From Lineus longissimus (Eukaryota > Nemertea > Pilidiophora > Heteronemertea > Lineidae): 64,000 bases of DNA. Where the stretch lies: contig NC_088323.1 in NCBI RefSeq assembly GCF_910592395.1, positions 12,573,501 through 12,637,500 of the forward strand. Direction: 5' to 3'. The position numbers and the translations under genes were made by a program. Of this stretch, positions 48,600-60,377 are shown one piece after another. The notes under the pieces were generated by a model, which worked only from the letters and a program-made list of their open reading frames with translations, did not search any database and was not told the DNA's origin. The stretch's first letter is position 1. Each line of letters opens with the position of its first letter.

Positions 48600-50170
48600 C
48601 CATCCAAACATATTTACAATTATACTGGACTATTCCAGCTGGTCACACAAAGTATGGATACATTTTCCATTAATTGTGATGTGTCCTGTGATTGCTCTGT
48701 TACTTCATATGAAACACGGGAAGTTATCTCTAAGCTCGAGCGCGGAAAATATGCCGGTACAGACAATGTCACTGCGGAACATTTACAGTATTGTAAGTCT
48801 GGCGAACTCTGTCAAGTGTTAGCTTCGCTATTCACAACCATGTTGCGTTGGCATGTTGTTCGGCCCGATATGTACATAGGCACTATTGTTCCTATTTTAA
48901 AAAGCCTGATCTAAACCCTAATATTGTTGCTAACTATCGTCCAATTACAAGAAGTACTACTTATTCCAAGATGTTCGAACGTACTGATTCCTAAGGTTGA
49001 CAATTGTGGCATTACATAGGGAATCCCTTAGAATTGAAACTGCCTGTTCTTTTATTCACTATATCGCAACATATTTTGATACAAAAGGGGGTCCAGTTTT
49101 TACCCGCTGCCTCGATGCAGAAAAATGTTTTGATCAAGTCTGGCATGCAGGGCTATTTTATAAACGAATTTTACCACGAATTCCGCTGTGCCATTGGTTA
49201 GTTTTATACGATTGGTACTCCAAATTGAAGGCAAATGTGAGATGACATGGAGTGGAGAATGTTACTTTCGTGATTACTAGAGGCATCCACCAGGGGAGTG
49301 TTCTTCCACCCACATTTTTCATTATGTTCATTGATGACTTGCTCTGTGATCTTTCGAATACTGAATGTGGTGTCAGGATAGCTGAACATATTTTTTGTAA
49401 TATAGCATACGCTGTCGATATAAATTTAATTGCGGCTAGTGTTCCCAGACTCCAAGTGCCTCTTGACAAGTGTTTCAGTTACTCTAAGAAGTGGCGCTTC
49501 GTTTTTGGTATCGTCAAAACAAAAGGTATAGTTTTTGGGGAGTGTTCATTGAAACAAGCCCCCTCTTTATGCCTTGGTGATGACACTAATGCTATCACTA
49601 ACAGTTTAGAAATCCCTTGTGGTGACTTTAGAAGCGATCTGAAACCTATGACCCACATTGAGAACAGGATCTCTGCCGCACGGTGCAGAGCCTTCGGTCT
49701 ATTGAGCTCCGGTTTCTCCTATCCTGGCCTTTCAAGTATCAAAGATGTTATTCATGACCAACAGGTTTCGTTATTTTACCGTATTTTTAAAAGGTGCTCC
49801 CCTGCGAAGGACCTCAATATAGCGTTTTTATCTAATTATCTATCTGGTGGTGTTGTTGTAAAAGGTACCCTCATGGACTCTATTCTAAAACTGAGTCTCT
49901 CACCACTTACAGCTCCTTTCACATTTAAGCGAGGCAAGACAGGTTTTAATACCTCAGTGAATCTTATAACGAACCAAACTCTACTGAGAGGACCCTCGCC
50001 AAATTACTCACCAAAGCTTTTTGATATCACGTGCACTTTATTCAAATATCAGTACTGTATTGTGAGCAATATGTATTATCTATTTTGTGCATTATCTGTG
50101 TCATTGATGTATTTAATCTGTATATACTTCTCCTTTGAGGAGGTTTTATTAAATAAATAAATAAAAATAG
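48600..50170 (+). mobile_element. Dead CR1-like LINE, copy R2
   Basis: RT motifs in order: LERGKYAGTDNVTAEHLQY and LFTTMLRWHVV (48740-48860), RCLDAEKCFDQVWHAGLFY (about 49110-49160), GIHQGSVLPPTFFIMFIDDL (about 49280), then AYAVDINL in place of AYADD-type (about 49405). The frame 49252-50160 continues to the C-terminus and a 3' tail of AAATAAATAAATAAA. There is a frameshift between the DAEKCFD and GIHQGS segments. The same catalytic substitution is present in L1. The endonuclease part is absent, and the start is uncertain because L1 lacks sequence before 48662. Confidence 0.8.
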
Positions 50171-50997
50171 ATAAGAGGACAATATGCTTTAGAGACGGCT
50201 GTTAATATCATATAATATATATCATAATCAGTATATCAAACCACGACAGTGGTGATGGGCTGCCACATGATCATGAGATACACATCCCAAGAGGTTGTTA
50301 CGCGACACGACCTCTAACGGTGGATTTTTGAGCCTTTGCATCGTGTGCTCTGTTTTTAACAATGCATTGGTTATCTTATTTTATCTACAGTTAGGAATCC
50401 CAGAAACTTTCGTTTGAAGATGTTTACTCCTGAATAAAGGATTGAGAAGAAGGACTCCAAGCCGTACATTGGCCGAAACTTTGTCTGTCATAGCTACTGA
50501 CACAGTATCGTACATTTGGTTGCAACAGTTGGGAAGTGCATGTATCAAAAAAAACGCTTAGGAATTCACAATTGATAAATATTATTGATTCAACTCAATT
50601 TGCATCATAGACGTTTCCAAATATTGAAAAAATCTTTGAAGCAGCTTAGCATTATATATCATTCATCGATGGCATACAGGGAAACTCGATTGGGAGAGTT
50701 CCAAAAGTTCGCACTCTCAAAGGAGTTATCCTAAAACGTGTACATTCTCCATCGACAAGTCCACGATCTCCACCTCAAAGCTAGAATATCTCGCCTTGCT
50801 ATGCTTTGATAATATTGTGATGATATAATTGAAAAATAAGTTTTTGACGTGGCTTATGTGGTGTGATGTAACCAGCAAGGTTGTGTGACCGCTTGTGAAG
50901 ACCAAATCTTGAAGACCATAATCGGGTGTTGAAGGCGTATTGGTCCATGTTTTATAGGTCCCCTGTGTGACGTCATGCCTTGGAGACGGTCATGACG

Positions 50998-51518
50998 TCA
51001 TGTTCCGACGGAGCGGGGCAAAATGCGCGGGATGTGGTTACTGCTTTTGCATGTAATTTGTTTTACGGCCGTGTATGTGCGCGTGGTCGTGGTACTCCCG
51101 ATATGTCCAGTCAGGTTGAGTTTAGGGCAGTAGCAAGAGAGCTCTTGGCTCTTAGGCACACATTGCAGGGAACCCGGTGGCAAACGGGTTGTGCCAGCAG
51201 TTGGGGTTGTAGGTCCCGTTGACTGTGGTGCGTTCTCGGTTAATTTTTTCTGACCAGAAGGTCTCGGAGGTTGGGAGGTTTTCTGTGGCCGAATGTAATC
51301 CGAGAGTCATGTAAATGACGTGTTGTTGTTGATTTCAGGAGAACGGACCAGTTGTGATTTAGAATTCGTTGTAGTGTTCCGAAGCCTGGAATGAAGGTCG
51401 AAATGAGGCAGAATTTGTCCTCAGGCGTCCCTGGTGTGTCGTCCGTTTCTCGTTGGGCCTCATCTCTGAGCAAATCAGATCTTGAGGTGCGAAAGGCCTG
51501 GATAAGGGATGTCTCCAT
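50998..51518 (-). mobile_element. Degraded Penelope-like element fragment, copy R2
   Basis: This is the clearest of the three copies. The minus frame reads METSLIQAFRTSRSDLLRDEA, FIPGFGTLQRILNHNWSVLL and ITFGHRKPPNLRDLLVRK, then after a frame change RTYTAVKQITCKSSN. This matches the RT to GIY-YIG linker of Penelope-like elements. The RT core and GIY-YIG are missing. Confidence 0.6.
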
Positions 51519-51927
51519 GAGCGATGAGGGATTATAGCCGCGTCATTCTGGGTCTATGGGGGATTTGATACCAGACATTTTAAAGCGTATTTTAGTTCTT
51601 TACAGCTTTTTTCAAAAAATGTGCCCCAAATTGTGAGCTTACAGCAATTTACATGTTCATACTTTTCACAGTCATGACGACTGTTGTCATGGTTGTGTTA
51701 ACTAACCTGACAACAGTAGCCATGGATGTATTTACAAAACATCGAGTAACTTTATATGTATGTAGAACTCAGAGAACAAATAATAGCTAATTAAAGCTAA
51801 CACAAAACTTATGCTTATGTGATGGAAACTTTGCTAGTTTCAACTGAGCTTCAAGTTTCATTTTCCTGGCCCTCTTGTTCGGTAACAGTGATGAGTTGTC
51901 TCCTCAACGATGAAATTTATCTGAGCT

Positions 51928-52011
<84 letters not shown>

Positions 52012-52050
52012 ACCATCATCATCATCATTAGCCTCATCATCATCATCGTC
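51928..52050 (+). repeat. (ATC)n microsatellite, copy R2
   Basis: About 73 bp of uninterrupted ATC repeats, then a CAGCAGCAGCAG patch and further imperfect ATC repeats to about 52050. It is the counterpart of the arrays in L1 and R1. Confidence 0.95.
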
Positions 52051-52334
52051 ACAATGCAGGTTTTTGACCGTTTTCCGGGCTTTCAACTAAAAGTACGAAA
52101 AAATAGTGCTCGAGAGATGGTAACCTACTTTCGTGCGTTAGGGTAACTTGGCTTTCTTCCTCTCTGTACATGCTACAATGTCAACTTTTAGTTCTCGATT
52201 TATATACATACTTACAAGCCTATGCTAAATTGTTTTACAATTGCCATTTTAAAATGGAGATAGGTATAATAATTGATCACGTGACAAACATGTTGCTCGG
52301 AAACTTTCAATTTTTCTCAGTTCCTTTCAAAGAT

Positions 52335-52546
52335 GATGCCCTTACTTTTGCTGATTGTAACTCAACAACTACTACAACCCACAGAAGGAGACATCACAAG
52401 TAACTTGACTGAAAAAGGTTTGTATATTAAAAAATGAAATTGTCCATGGACGCTGTGCTCACGATGAAGCGTGGTACAGATCATTACCAGCTATTGCGGG
52501 CCTTACCAATTAAGCCACTCGTGCTATTGGTCCTGGCAGCCCTAAA
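52335..52546 (+). pseudogene. Small signal-peptide ORF, broken copy R2
   Basis: The leader MMPLLLLIVTQQLLQ is intact, but a short insertion near 52430 and a deletion of about 13 nt near 52465 (at the CAHVFLRG codons of the other copies) destroy the frame. The 3' end still encodes SCYWSWQP in another frame. If the leader alone is used as a spliced first exon the damage may not matter; if the ORF is a complete peptide gene, this copy is dead. Confidence 0.45.
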
Positions 52547-53579
52547 CAAAAATGCTATTTTTGAATTTTTAATACCCATTTGAAAAGTTTGAATATTACA
52601 GTGTCCAGAATACATTAAGGACCTCTTCAATAATCGAAGGAATCGTCAGGCCTTCGGTTTCTCTAATGTTAGTAGTACTTGTCAAATATGCTGTCTATTC
52701 GTGAAATAATTACGTGAGGATGTACTTATAAATCTCGATACACGCAAAGAGTACGGCCACAAAACGGACCCCCGTCCCCACTGTGTAGTGCCACCTCAGG
52801 TCTGCACAGGAACAGCTTGTGCTGCCATCTGTTTTCTGAGGTTCCAGCTAGCCTCCTCATTACTGGTTAGTGTCAACCTGGCAATACCCCCCCCCCCCTC
52901 ATCCCCCTTTCAATGTTTGTTTCTTCCACCAACAATTGCAGCAATTATACGATGGGATTTTAATGGAAAAGACACAACATTAAGGTATTAAAACCATCTG
53001 TAAGATTTATGTTCGGCTACCAGATTTATATACAGGTTTACCAAAAGCAAAGAACACCAATGACGATTCATGGCCAATTGCTTTCAAATATTCTACAAAA
53101 AAGAGTGAAAGTTATGTAATATTAAGTGAGACCTTTATTCTTTCATAAATGAATATTTATTTTAGGTTAAAGTTGACATTGCATTTTACTTACTTCTTTA
53201 AGATCAGGCCGATTAAAATTCCGTGCCCGGTTGGTCAAAACTTGGTAACTTTAGTGGTCGCTTACTGCTCTTAAACTTAGTGGAACCCCAGGAGTGCTGC
53301 TAAAACTTGGCAAGACCCACTGGCAGATCCCTTGAGATTCCGCTAACTTAGCGGTGAGATAGCGCCAGCTATGCCCGAATGACTAAAACTTGGCGGCACG
53401 GTAAGATAACGGTGGTTTAACAGCCGCCAAGCCACTGTTAGCGGATAGCGGAGCTCTGAACGACAGGGCCCAAGCCTCGTCGTAGCAGCACAATTTCAAT
53501 TCCTTGGGTAATCCAGAAGTATTAAGGTAGCAGGAAGGGTTGGGCGTTTGTGGTTTCTGAGTCTGAGGGGGTTGGTGTC

Positions 53580-53641
53580 TGTTGACTGTGCTTTAAGAGA
53601 GACTAGGCATGGCGCCAGTCTCTCTTAAAGCACAGTCAACA
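53580..53641 (+). repeat. Perfect 25-bp stem hairpin
   Basis: TGTTGACTGTGCTTTAAGAG (53580 on, stem continuing to 53604) pairs perfectly with the arm 53617-53641 across a 12-nt loop AGGCATGGCGCC. The right arm and its downstream sequence recur as a direct copy at 53957-54019. Confidence 0.9.
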
Positions 53642-53879
53642 GGCATTTGGTCTCAGTATTTGGGTTTTGATTGCCATGACTGTACCCCTGTAAAAGTCAG
53701 AGGAGGAGAAGTTTGGAATGATGAAAGCATTGAAGAAGAAGAAATGTTATTATTGAGGAAAGCAAAATTTATTATGAGACTAGAAGGCAGTGTCCTGACT
53801 TGATTATTTTGAAAATGGCGGTCTGAACACATTAAAAGGTGGAACATGGCATTTTATCGACTTTGAAGTGTTCCGCAGT

Positions 53880-55165
53880 TAAAGGGAGACTATAGGCAGC
53901 AGCTAGGTAGGCAAGATAAAGTCATACAAATTTGCCAATAGGGGTCAGTCATATCTCTAGGCATGGCGCCAGTCTCTCTTAAAGCACAGTCAAGAGGCAT
54001 TTGGTCTTAGTATTTGGGTAAGTACAGAATCAAGGCAGCTCAGAGAGCAATGATTGAACGATGCTGTGGACAAGTCCAAGGATACTGCATCAGTCACGAC
54101 CAACTTCTCATCAGAAAGCGTCACCACCAGCATATTCAATGATCAGTTCCAACCTGTACCAGTCCAATGCACGCCTGTCATGGTCAGCAGTGGTCAGCTT
54201 AGCGCAAATTGAACATTCTTCCGAAACTCAAGCGAGGGAAGTCTGCTCATTAGCCTATCTCGCGCACTGCTCCTTCTTGTCAAACATCGTAGTGAAATCG
54301 TGGTACAGTGGGGCGTCCTCGAGGATTGCAGCTGGTCGGACAGACGTGAGGTGGAATATGGGCGGCTGCACTTCTTCGTTGATGTGCGATGGCAGATAGC
54401 ACAGTTGTTGCGTTGCATGACAGCTGAAAGTGAATGTGATATCATATAACTGAGGCGGTTGCAATGAGACTATAGGTGAAGTAGAAGCAAGGAGTGAAAT
54501 GGGCCATCTTCCAGTGACTAATATACAGAGTAAGGGCACTGGGTGTTGTTAGATTCAGCATTGAATGTATTCCTCATACAAGCGTGAATAGTGTGGACAT
54601 ACAGTGAGAGGTGAGAGACCCCTATTGACTACTTCTTGTAACTTTATCTTGGATATTATATTAGTATTGAGCTTCTAGCCATGGAATATGAAGAAATTGA
54701 AGTTGTAGGCATGGAATATGAAAAATTATTCAACGGTGAAAGACATTATTCCATGAGGCTTTGCCGTGATCGCAAAGGACGCGACGCGATTGGTTCACAT
54801 GCTAATGAGGTATGAATGATAATGATAATTACCTCTATAATGCTACTTGGATAGCGGCTGTGTCGTTGATTGCAACAGTGGTCTATGTCAATGTGTGCCT
54901 GTAATGTCAATGAAGAATGATGAGGTGATGACGATAGTGCAATTATTAAATATTGGCAAGAGATCATACTACAACATAGGTCTTGTTTTTGACAGATGAC
55001 TGTGCGACATTCCCATTGGGTCTTGTTAGAGTCAGCGCTGCATGTATTCCTTGTACAAGCTTGAATAGTTGTGACGGACTTTGAGGGGTGAGAGACCCCT
55101 ATCGGCTACTTCGGCTAACTTTATCTTGCCTACCTAGCTGCTAGCAACAGTGCCCCTTTATCAAG
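53880..55165. mobile_element. DNA-transposon-like element bounded by inverted repeats
   Basis: AGCAGCTAGGTAGGCAAGAT near 53899 is mirrored by ATCTTGCCTACCTAGCTGCT near 55127. Pairing extends to TAAAGGG/CCCTTTA at the ends and to AATAGGGGTC/GACCCCTAT inside. TTAA at the left end would suit a Kolobok- or piggyBac-like target, but the right end is not TTAA. No transposase was recognised. Confidence 0.45.
54255..54539 (-). CDS. Coding-like fragment, unknown
   Basis: The minus frame includes YDITFTFSCHATQQLCYLPS and HINEEVQPPIFHLTSVRPAA, ending ILEDAPLYHDFTTMFDKKEQ and a stop. Its end (DFTTMFDKKEQCAR) is repeated at 56220-56270, where a frame also continues. The composition is protein-like, but no family was recognised. 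It may be a captured exon within the composite insertion. Confidence 0.2.
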   Translation of the reverse strand: MPLLCILVTGRWPISLLASTSPIVSLQPPQLYDITFTFSCHATQQLCYLPSHINEEVQPPIFHLTSVRPAAILEDAPLYHDFTTMFDKKEQCAR

Positions 55166-56995
55166 ACTGAAACCCACTGTGCGGGGCTAAGAAATTACCT
55201 TTATAATCCTAGTTGGATAACCACTGTGTAGATGATTTGAAGAGTGCTCTGTGGATGTGTGCCTGTAATGTCAATGAAAGTATGATGAGGTGATGACGAT
55301 AGTGGAATGACGAAATATTGGAAAGAGATCTATTCCTAGAAGAACATATGTCCTGTTTTGACTAGGTGGCGCATTTTAGAATCAGCAGTGAGCACTGTGT
55401 GTAACATGGTGGAGGCAGCGGAGATAATAACTGTGTCGAAAGTATTGTTATAGGGCCTTCCCTAGGCCCATGGGGTTAAATTTACAATCCACGATTGAAA
55501 AGACGTAGTTTGATCGCATTTAACTATAAATCCATTGAACAGTTGTGTTCCTTTAGTCAACCGATGACCTTTTGTTGGGCCATGATCGGGGATTGTAAAC
55601 TGTAAATGTATTATGGACTGGGAGACGGGGGAAACACAAGTGAAATAGACCAAAACAAGTGATTTTGGGGCTTTGGTTTAGACGCATGCCCCACATGCGC
55701 CATGCGGGATTATACGGTTCATGTGAACTTGTTGACATCTACATGATCTAGTGCTGTTATTGGTCATGGTACATGGTAGGCCTAATCATCATGGCTATAT
55801 GTTTCAGGAAAAGCTCGGAGTAAAATGAACTGCCGATGAATAATGATGTTGTTCATGTTTACCATGTTTACTAGTACATAGCCATAGGGTATGCACTGGC
55901 CAGTGCAATTTCTGCACGTCGTCATGGTCATGTACGTGATACCGTAACCTTGCATATTTTGTTTTTTGAATGCGCATGCTTTTTGGGCAAAATCACTTGT
56001 ACCAACACTAATGAATAATGTCTTCTTATCCCTATGACTCCATACACAGTGAGGGCATTGTCCCATTCCCATCAAATGGTAACTTATTGTACCGTATTAG
56101 GGTGGAAGTTGGGGAGCAGATACCTACCGTTGCACGCCTGTCATAATCAGTAGTGATGAGCTTAGCGCGATATGGAACATTCTTCAGAAACTCAAGCGAG
56201 GGAAGTCTGCTCATTAGCATATCTCGCGCACTGCTCCTTCTTGTCAAACATCGTAGTGAAATCGTAATGGAAAACGTCTGGCTTTGCGCCAGACGTTGAG
56301 ACTAATAAGTGAAGAACTAATAGGTAAAGAACTTCTACTTGCGCGAGACTGCTCTGATAAAATTATCATTGCAGAGACTACGGTGACGTACACATATATT
56401 TTTTACAATCAAAAATGCCCTCAAAAGACGACATGGAATGATTATTTTATTGATATTTCCTACTATATACCTTCCAATTATCACTTTATACAAATAGATC
56501 GGCGTTAGGTCGCATGCTTTTCTTTCCTGGTGACACTATAAAGCAAAATAGTTGCAACCCCGTAAATGCGCTATAAGTCCAATAATAAGTGACGGTGACC
56601 CGTTATAAATGTTTCGCCAGCTTCGCTTTTTTGCCGCTACGCGGCGCGTTGGGCCCTTGCGTCTAGAAATGCCGATATTTCCGATTTGACGCGTGATGGT
56701 GAAATATAGCTTTCACAAAATGTTTGAATGACATAATCATATCAACAGTGAGACTTGGATGAATTTAATTAGTGTGCCGCTGAGGCGTAACTCTCATTCG
56801 TTTTGCTGAAACTTACAAAATATAAAAAATTCCTTTGTTTTAGCTAACGAATATTCAATCATAAAACTACGCCTATAAAATCTTCTGTGAAAGCTATGTT
56901 TCAAAAGAGCCCCATTTTTGAAAATATTGACAGTTTAGATTTCACACTTATGATAATGATAACAACTGTTGATTTTCTTCAACCATTCTGAAAAG

Positions 56996-57585
56996 GTTAG
57001 GGAACCATCCGGCATTTTTGCAATCTGCTGTATTCGGTCAAGTCCAGTATTTCAGATGGTGGAAAAATGATTGCGTAAGACCACCAGACCTGAATATTTT
57101 TGAGCATCCAAAGCTGACTCTGGTGTTTTATTTGCGCATAGGGTGCCATGATTGGGCAAGAGTCAATAATATAATATGTCTCTCAAACACGGCTAGTCAT
57201 GCTATTGGTTTAACTCGAATTAGCATCAGAGAAAGGATGCTGCTGTTTTACCCCAACTGTGGGAGTAAGCACCGGAGACTATCAGCATTTGAACAATTCC
57301 AAGGAAAATTGGTGAAAACGGCGGGCTGGCAAGTGCTTGCCATTTCGTATGATAAGAAGAGGGAAAAGGCATTCCTGTCAGCAAACGGCAAATCATTGTC
57401 GATTAAGAAAAGTGGATCGAACAGGTGTAAAAACTATTTATCAGCAGGGCAAACATGCCGGATGCTGATCGGCTGCGGTTGTTGCCGGAGGTATTACACT
57501 AACAACTTAAATGGCCACCTGGCGCACATCCTTGCATTCCCGTTCATCTTGAGTGGAGGTGACTTATTGAATCTAACTGATTACG
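56996..57585 (+). CDS. LamG/concanavalin-like domain exon, copy R2
   Basis: 590 nt with the same acceptor (CTGAAAAG|GTTAGG) and donor (TACG|GTAGGT) as the other copies. The translation keeps WQVLAISYD, YLSAGQTC, LIGCGCCRR and FILSGGDLLNLTD and is fully open despite more substitutions than R1. The segment that lies upstream in L1 and R1 (their 4049-6880 region) is mostly deleted here, so the gene copy is probably incomplete even though this exon is intact. Confidence 0.5.
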
Positions 57586-58189
57586 GTAGGTAATCAAAAC
57601 CCAAAAATAGTTGCAGGTAAAACACGGGCAGAGAGGCATCGTATCCCGCTGGTTGTAGAGTGACTGAATCGTGGCTATATCGGGTGGACCACAAAACAAC
57701 GAATACATTATCATTCTGAATTTCTTGAGTCTTATTGATGGTCAAGATAGAAAAAAAATGAATGTTACAAATAGTAAAATAGCTATATCTATCATATTAT
57801 AGGCCTTGACAGGTAATGGGTGGATCTTCGGTAAGAGCTTGAAGTCCATTTTTTCAATCGTTTTTAGTGCCTGTGAAAGTTAACCTTATGTTGCCACATT
57901 ATTTTACTTCCCTTTTTGAAAGCATAGCATTATCAGCGTACCGAATGTGGCCAATATACAGTAAATATCAAACAAAAAATTTCCGTGTTGTACATGTATA
58001 CTTTTTTGTGACCCACCCGATATATCGCACCACACACAATCTGAAGCAATAGCTCATGATCAACACGTGATGGCTACGGTGTGCGAAATACATAAACGGC
58101 TTCTGGTAGGATCTCGACCAACTTTCATGCACCAGATATCTTTTTGTTCAAAACTGATGGAGCGGAAAGCTATTTCGATTCAAGGTCAC

Positions 58190-58440
58190 GGCCTGGATGT
58201 TCAGAATAAATGTAGCCACTAACGCTGGCGTTAACTTCACTCACCTTGACCCGCAATGTTTTGAGATCGCTAAGTCATTCACCAAAAGTTTGTGGATCTC
58301 GATAGTGGTGACCAAAACACATGAGAGTCAGGATGACCCAACTTGGCGCTATCTCCTTCAGTTGAACCCTTAGATTTAACGCCACGTTAAGTTAACGCCA
58401 GCTTTAGTGACAAAAATTGTTTTGAACAAGCGGGCCCAGA
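58190..58440. mobile_element. MITE, fuller copy of the 2110 element
   Basis: Ends CGGCCTGGATGTTCAGAATA and ATTGTTTTGAACAAGCGGGC form an imperfect inverted repeat. Internal GCTGGCGTTAAC and GTTAACGCCAGC continue it. R1 (35100-35255) retains one end plus part of the body; L1 retains only the ends. Confidence 0.55.
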
Positions 58441-60377
58441 GTGTCAAAGTCTCAACGGCAACAGAGATACTGGACACAACTCCGGACCGCCCCGGGGACA
58501 CCACAAACATATCATTCATAAAAGTATTGCAGCCTCGTTAACTTAGGGTGGTTTCAAGCAGGTCCATATTCGACAGGCGAGTCAAAATGGCAGAACTTTT
58601 AAATGTATCAAAGAGTGACTAAATGTGTATACTAAAGTTCTTAAAATGTGTGACTTCCAAGCAGGCCCAACGTGACACCATTCTATATCTAAAATTTAAC
58701 TTTTTCATGGTCATACATATACTTTACTTCTCCTGTTGGATATATATACGCTGATTGGTGCCATCTAGGAATTGAACGCAGGGTCGTTTCACTCAGGTGC
58801 ATATCCAGCAGTCAAAACAAGTGTCATGAGAGCAGTAAAACCCTACAATGATCTACGTATACCTCGCTTTCTACAATGATGTTTTAGACTATATATTATT
58901 TATACCGCCTTGAAATCAAAACCTTCAAGTCTTATCAGCCGTTCTATAGAGAAAAAAAAACTTGTACCAATACTTGATTGCTTGGAGTTCTTTAGGTCAG
59001 AATAAAAGTAATGACTTTATTCACTGAAACCTATCCATGTAGTTTGTTGTAATTACAATACACTCTGATTTACATGATATTACAAGTCGGCGAAAAGAAG
59101 GAGGACAAAGAGCAGACAAAGATAGGGGGGGGGGGGGGGTAGAGGAAGGATGTGAGAAAGCAGCTGAAGTTGGACTTTTGCTTCAGCAATTTAAAATGCT
59201 GAATAATGTATACATATTTGGATGTGTTGCATAGAAGGGTTTAATAAAGCGTTGCCACAATACATCGTTTTTTGGACATTGTAGGAAAAGTGAAATTCGT
59301 CTTGATGATATCATTACAAAACTTACAACGGTTTTCTCTAGGTATGCCTGTGTGGATAATAGGGCAAAATGTGAGAAAGATGCTCAGCATCCCTTCATCT
59401 TCACCTTTCTCACATTGCATCATGGCAAAGAAGCATATTAATTTATACACCTCTGATACTGTTTTGGGAATGAAATAAAATTTCTAAAAATTTTTTTGTG
59501 TATTTGAATACTCTATTCACTTTTCTCTCCGAATCCTGCCAGTGAGAAGTCGGGAAGGTAGGTCGAAAGGAAACTGAGATATAAGAGTGATACAATAAGA
59601 AAACTGCACGAGTGGCTGATCCTCGTATCCAGATTGCACGAGATGATTTTCTACGGCCTGGAGACCGCAGGTCCAGAGCTTTCAGGCCTCAGAAAATCAT
59701 CAAGTAATCAAGCACAAGGAGGATCAGACACGAGAGCAGTTTTTTATTTATCATATACCACAAATATCACAAAGAGCAAGAAAATGAGGTTAAGGGAATT
59801 TTTTGGGCTTTTGGGGAGGTTTTCGTAGTCTTGTCTGCCGGATCACTTCACTTAGGGTATATCATAAAAATGCTATCATACTTCATAAGTATGTGAACCG
59901 TAGTTATTTGGAATGACTAAATAAATATCGCACTTCAAGCCATGGAATAGGAAAAGTGATTCAACGTTGAAAAAAGATTGTTCTACAAGGCGAATAATTT
60001 TGTCTCAAAACACAATGCCGCCTCTGACCCTCTGACAGATGTGGTAATTGTGCAAGGGCGTAACAGTTTTTTATATTCCCATATCACTGTGTTTTCACAC
60101 AATAGAGAGCACGAAAGAACCACCACGTTTAAATGGGTGCACCTGCCTTCGGACCCTGGATTAGACATTAATGTATGTAATTGAAATTTTTGCTGCAAAA
60201 CTTCTAAAACAAGAATTATTTTCTTTCTAATTAAAAGGCATCAAAGAATTTTTATTCCGAAAGAATGATGTCCGTGTATTCGAAAAGTCAGTCGCTAACA
60301 TTAACAGAATTCCATCAACCATATGCTGCGCAAGATATTTTGGAATCCGATATACGACACCTTTAAAATTAACCCAC

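Larger units (their letters stand above)
53516..56666. mobile_element. Composite insertion of about 3.1 kb private to R2
   Basis: In L1 and R1 the flanks join directly (near 7150 and 31833). Inside are a 62-nt hairpin (53580-53641), an inverted-repeat-bounded element (about 53880-55165), two generations of direct repeats (54530-54660 with 55000-55130; 54822-54996 with 55190-55362), a repeated block at 54180-54300 and 56150-56270, and a hairpin at 56273-56297. No intact transposase was recognised. Confidence 0.6.
38758..60377 (-). repeat. Repeat unit R2 (inverted, with about 6 kb of extra DNA)
   Basis: Read in reverse, 60377-48560 matches L1 1-13299 and 42520-38758 matches L1 13300-15969, so this is one full inverted unit. 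Between them, 42546-48560 has no counterpart in L1 and holds a decayed second copy of the unit tail, nested DNA transposons and LTR-like or promoter-like sequence. Other private changes are a composite insertion at 53516-56666, a deletion upstream of the LamG exon, and about 1 kb at 40140-41165. Confidence 0.8.
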
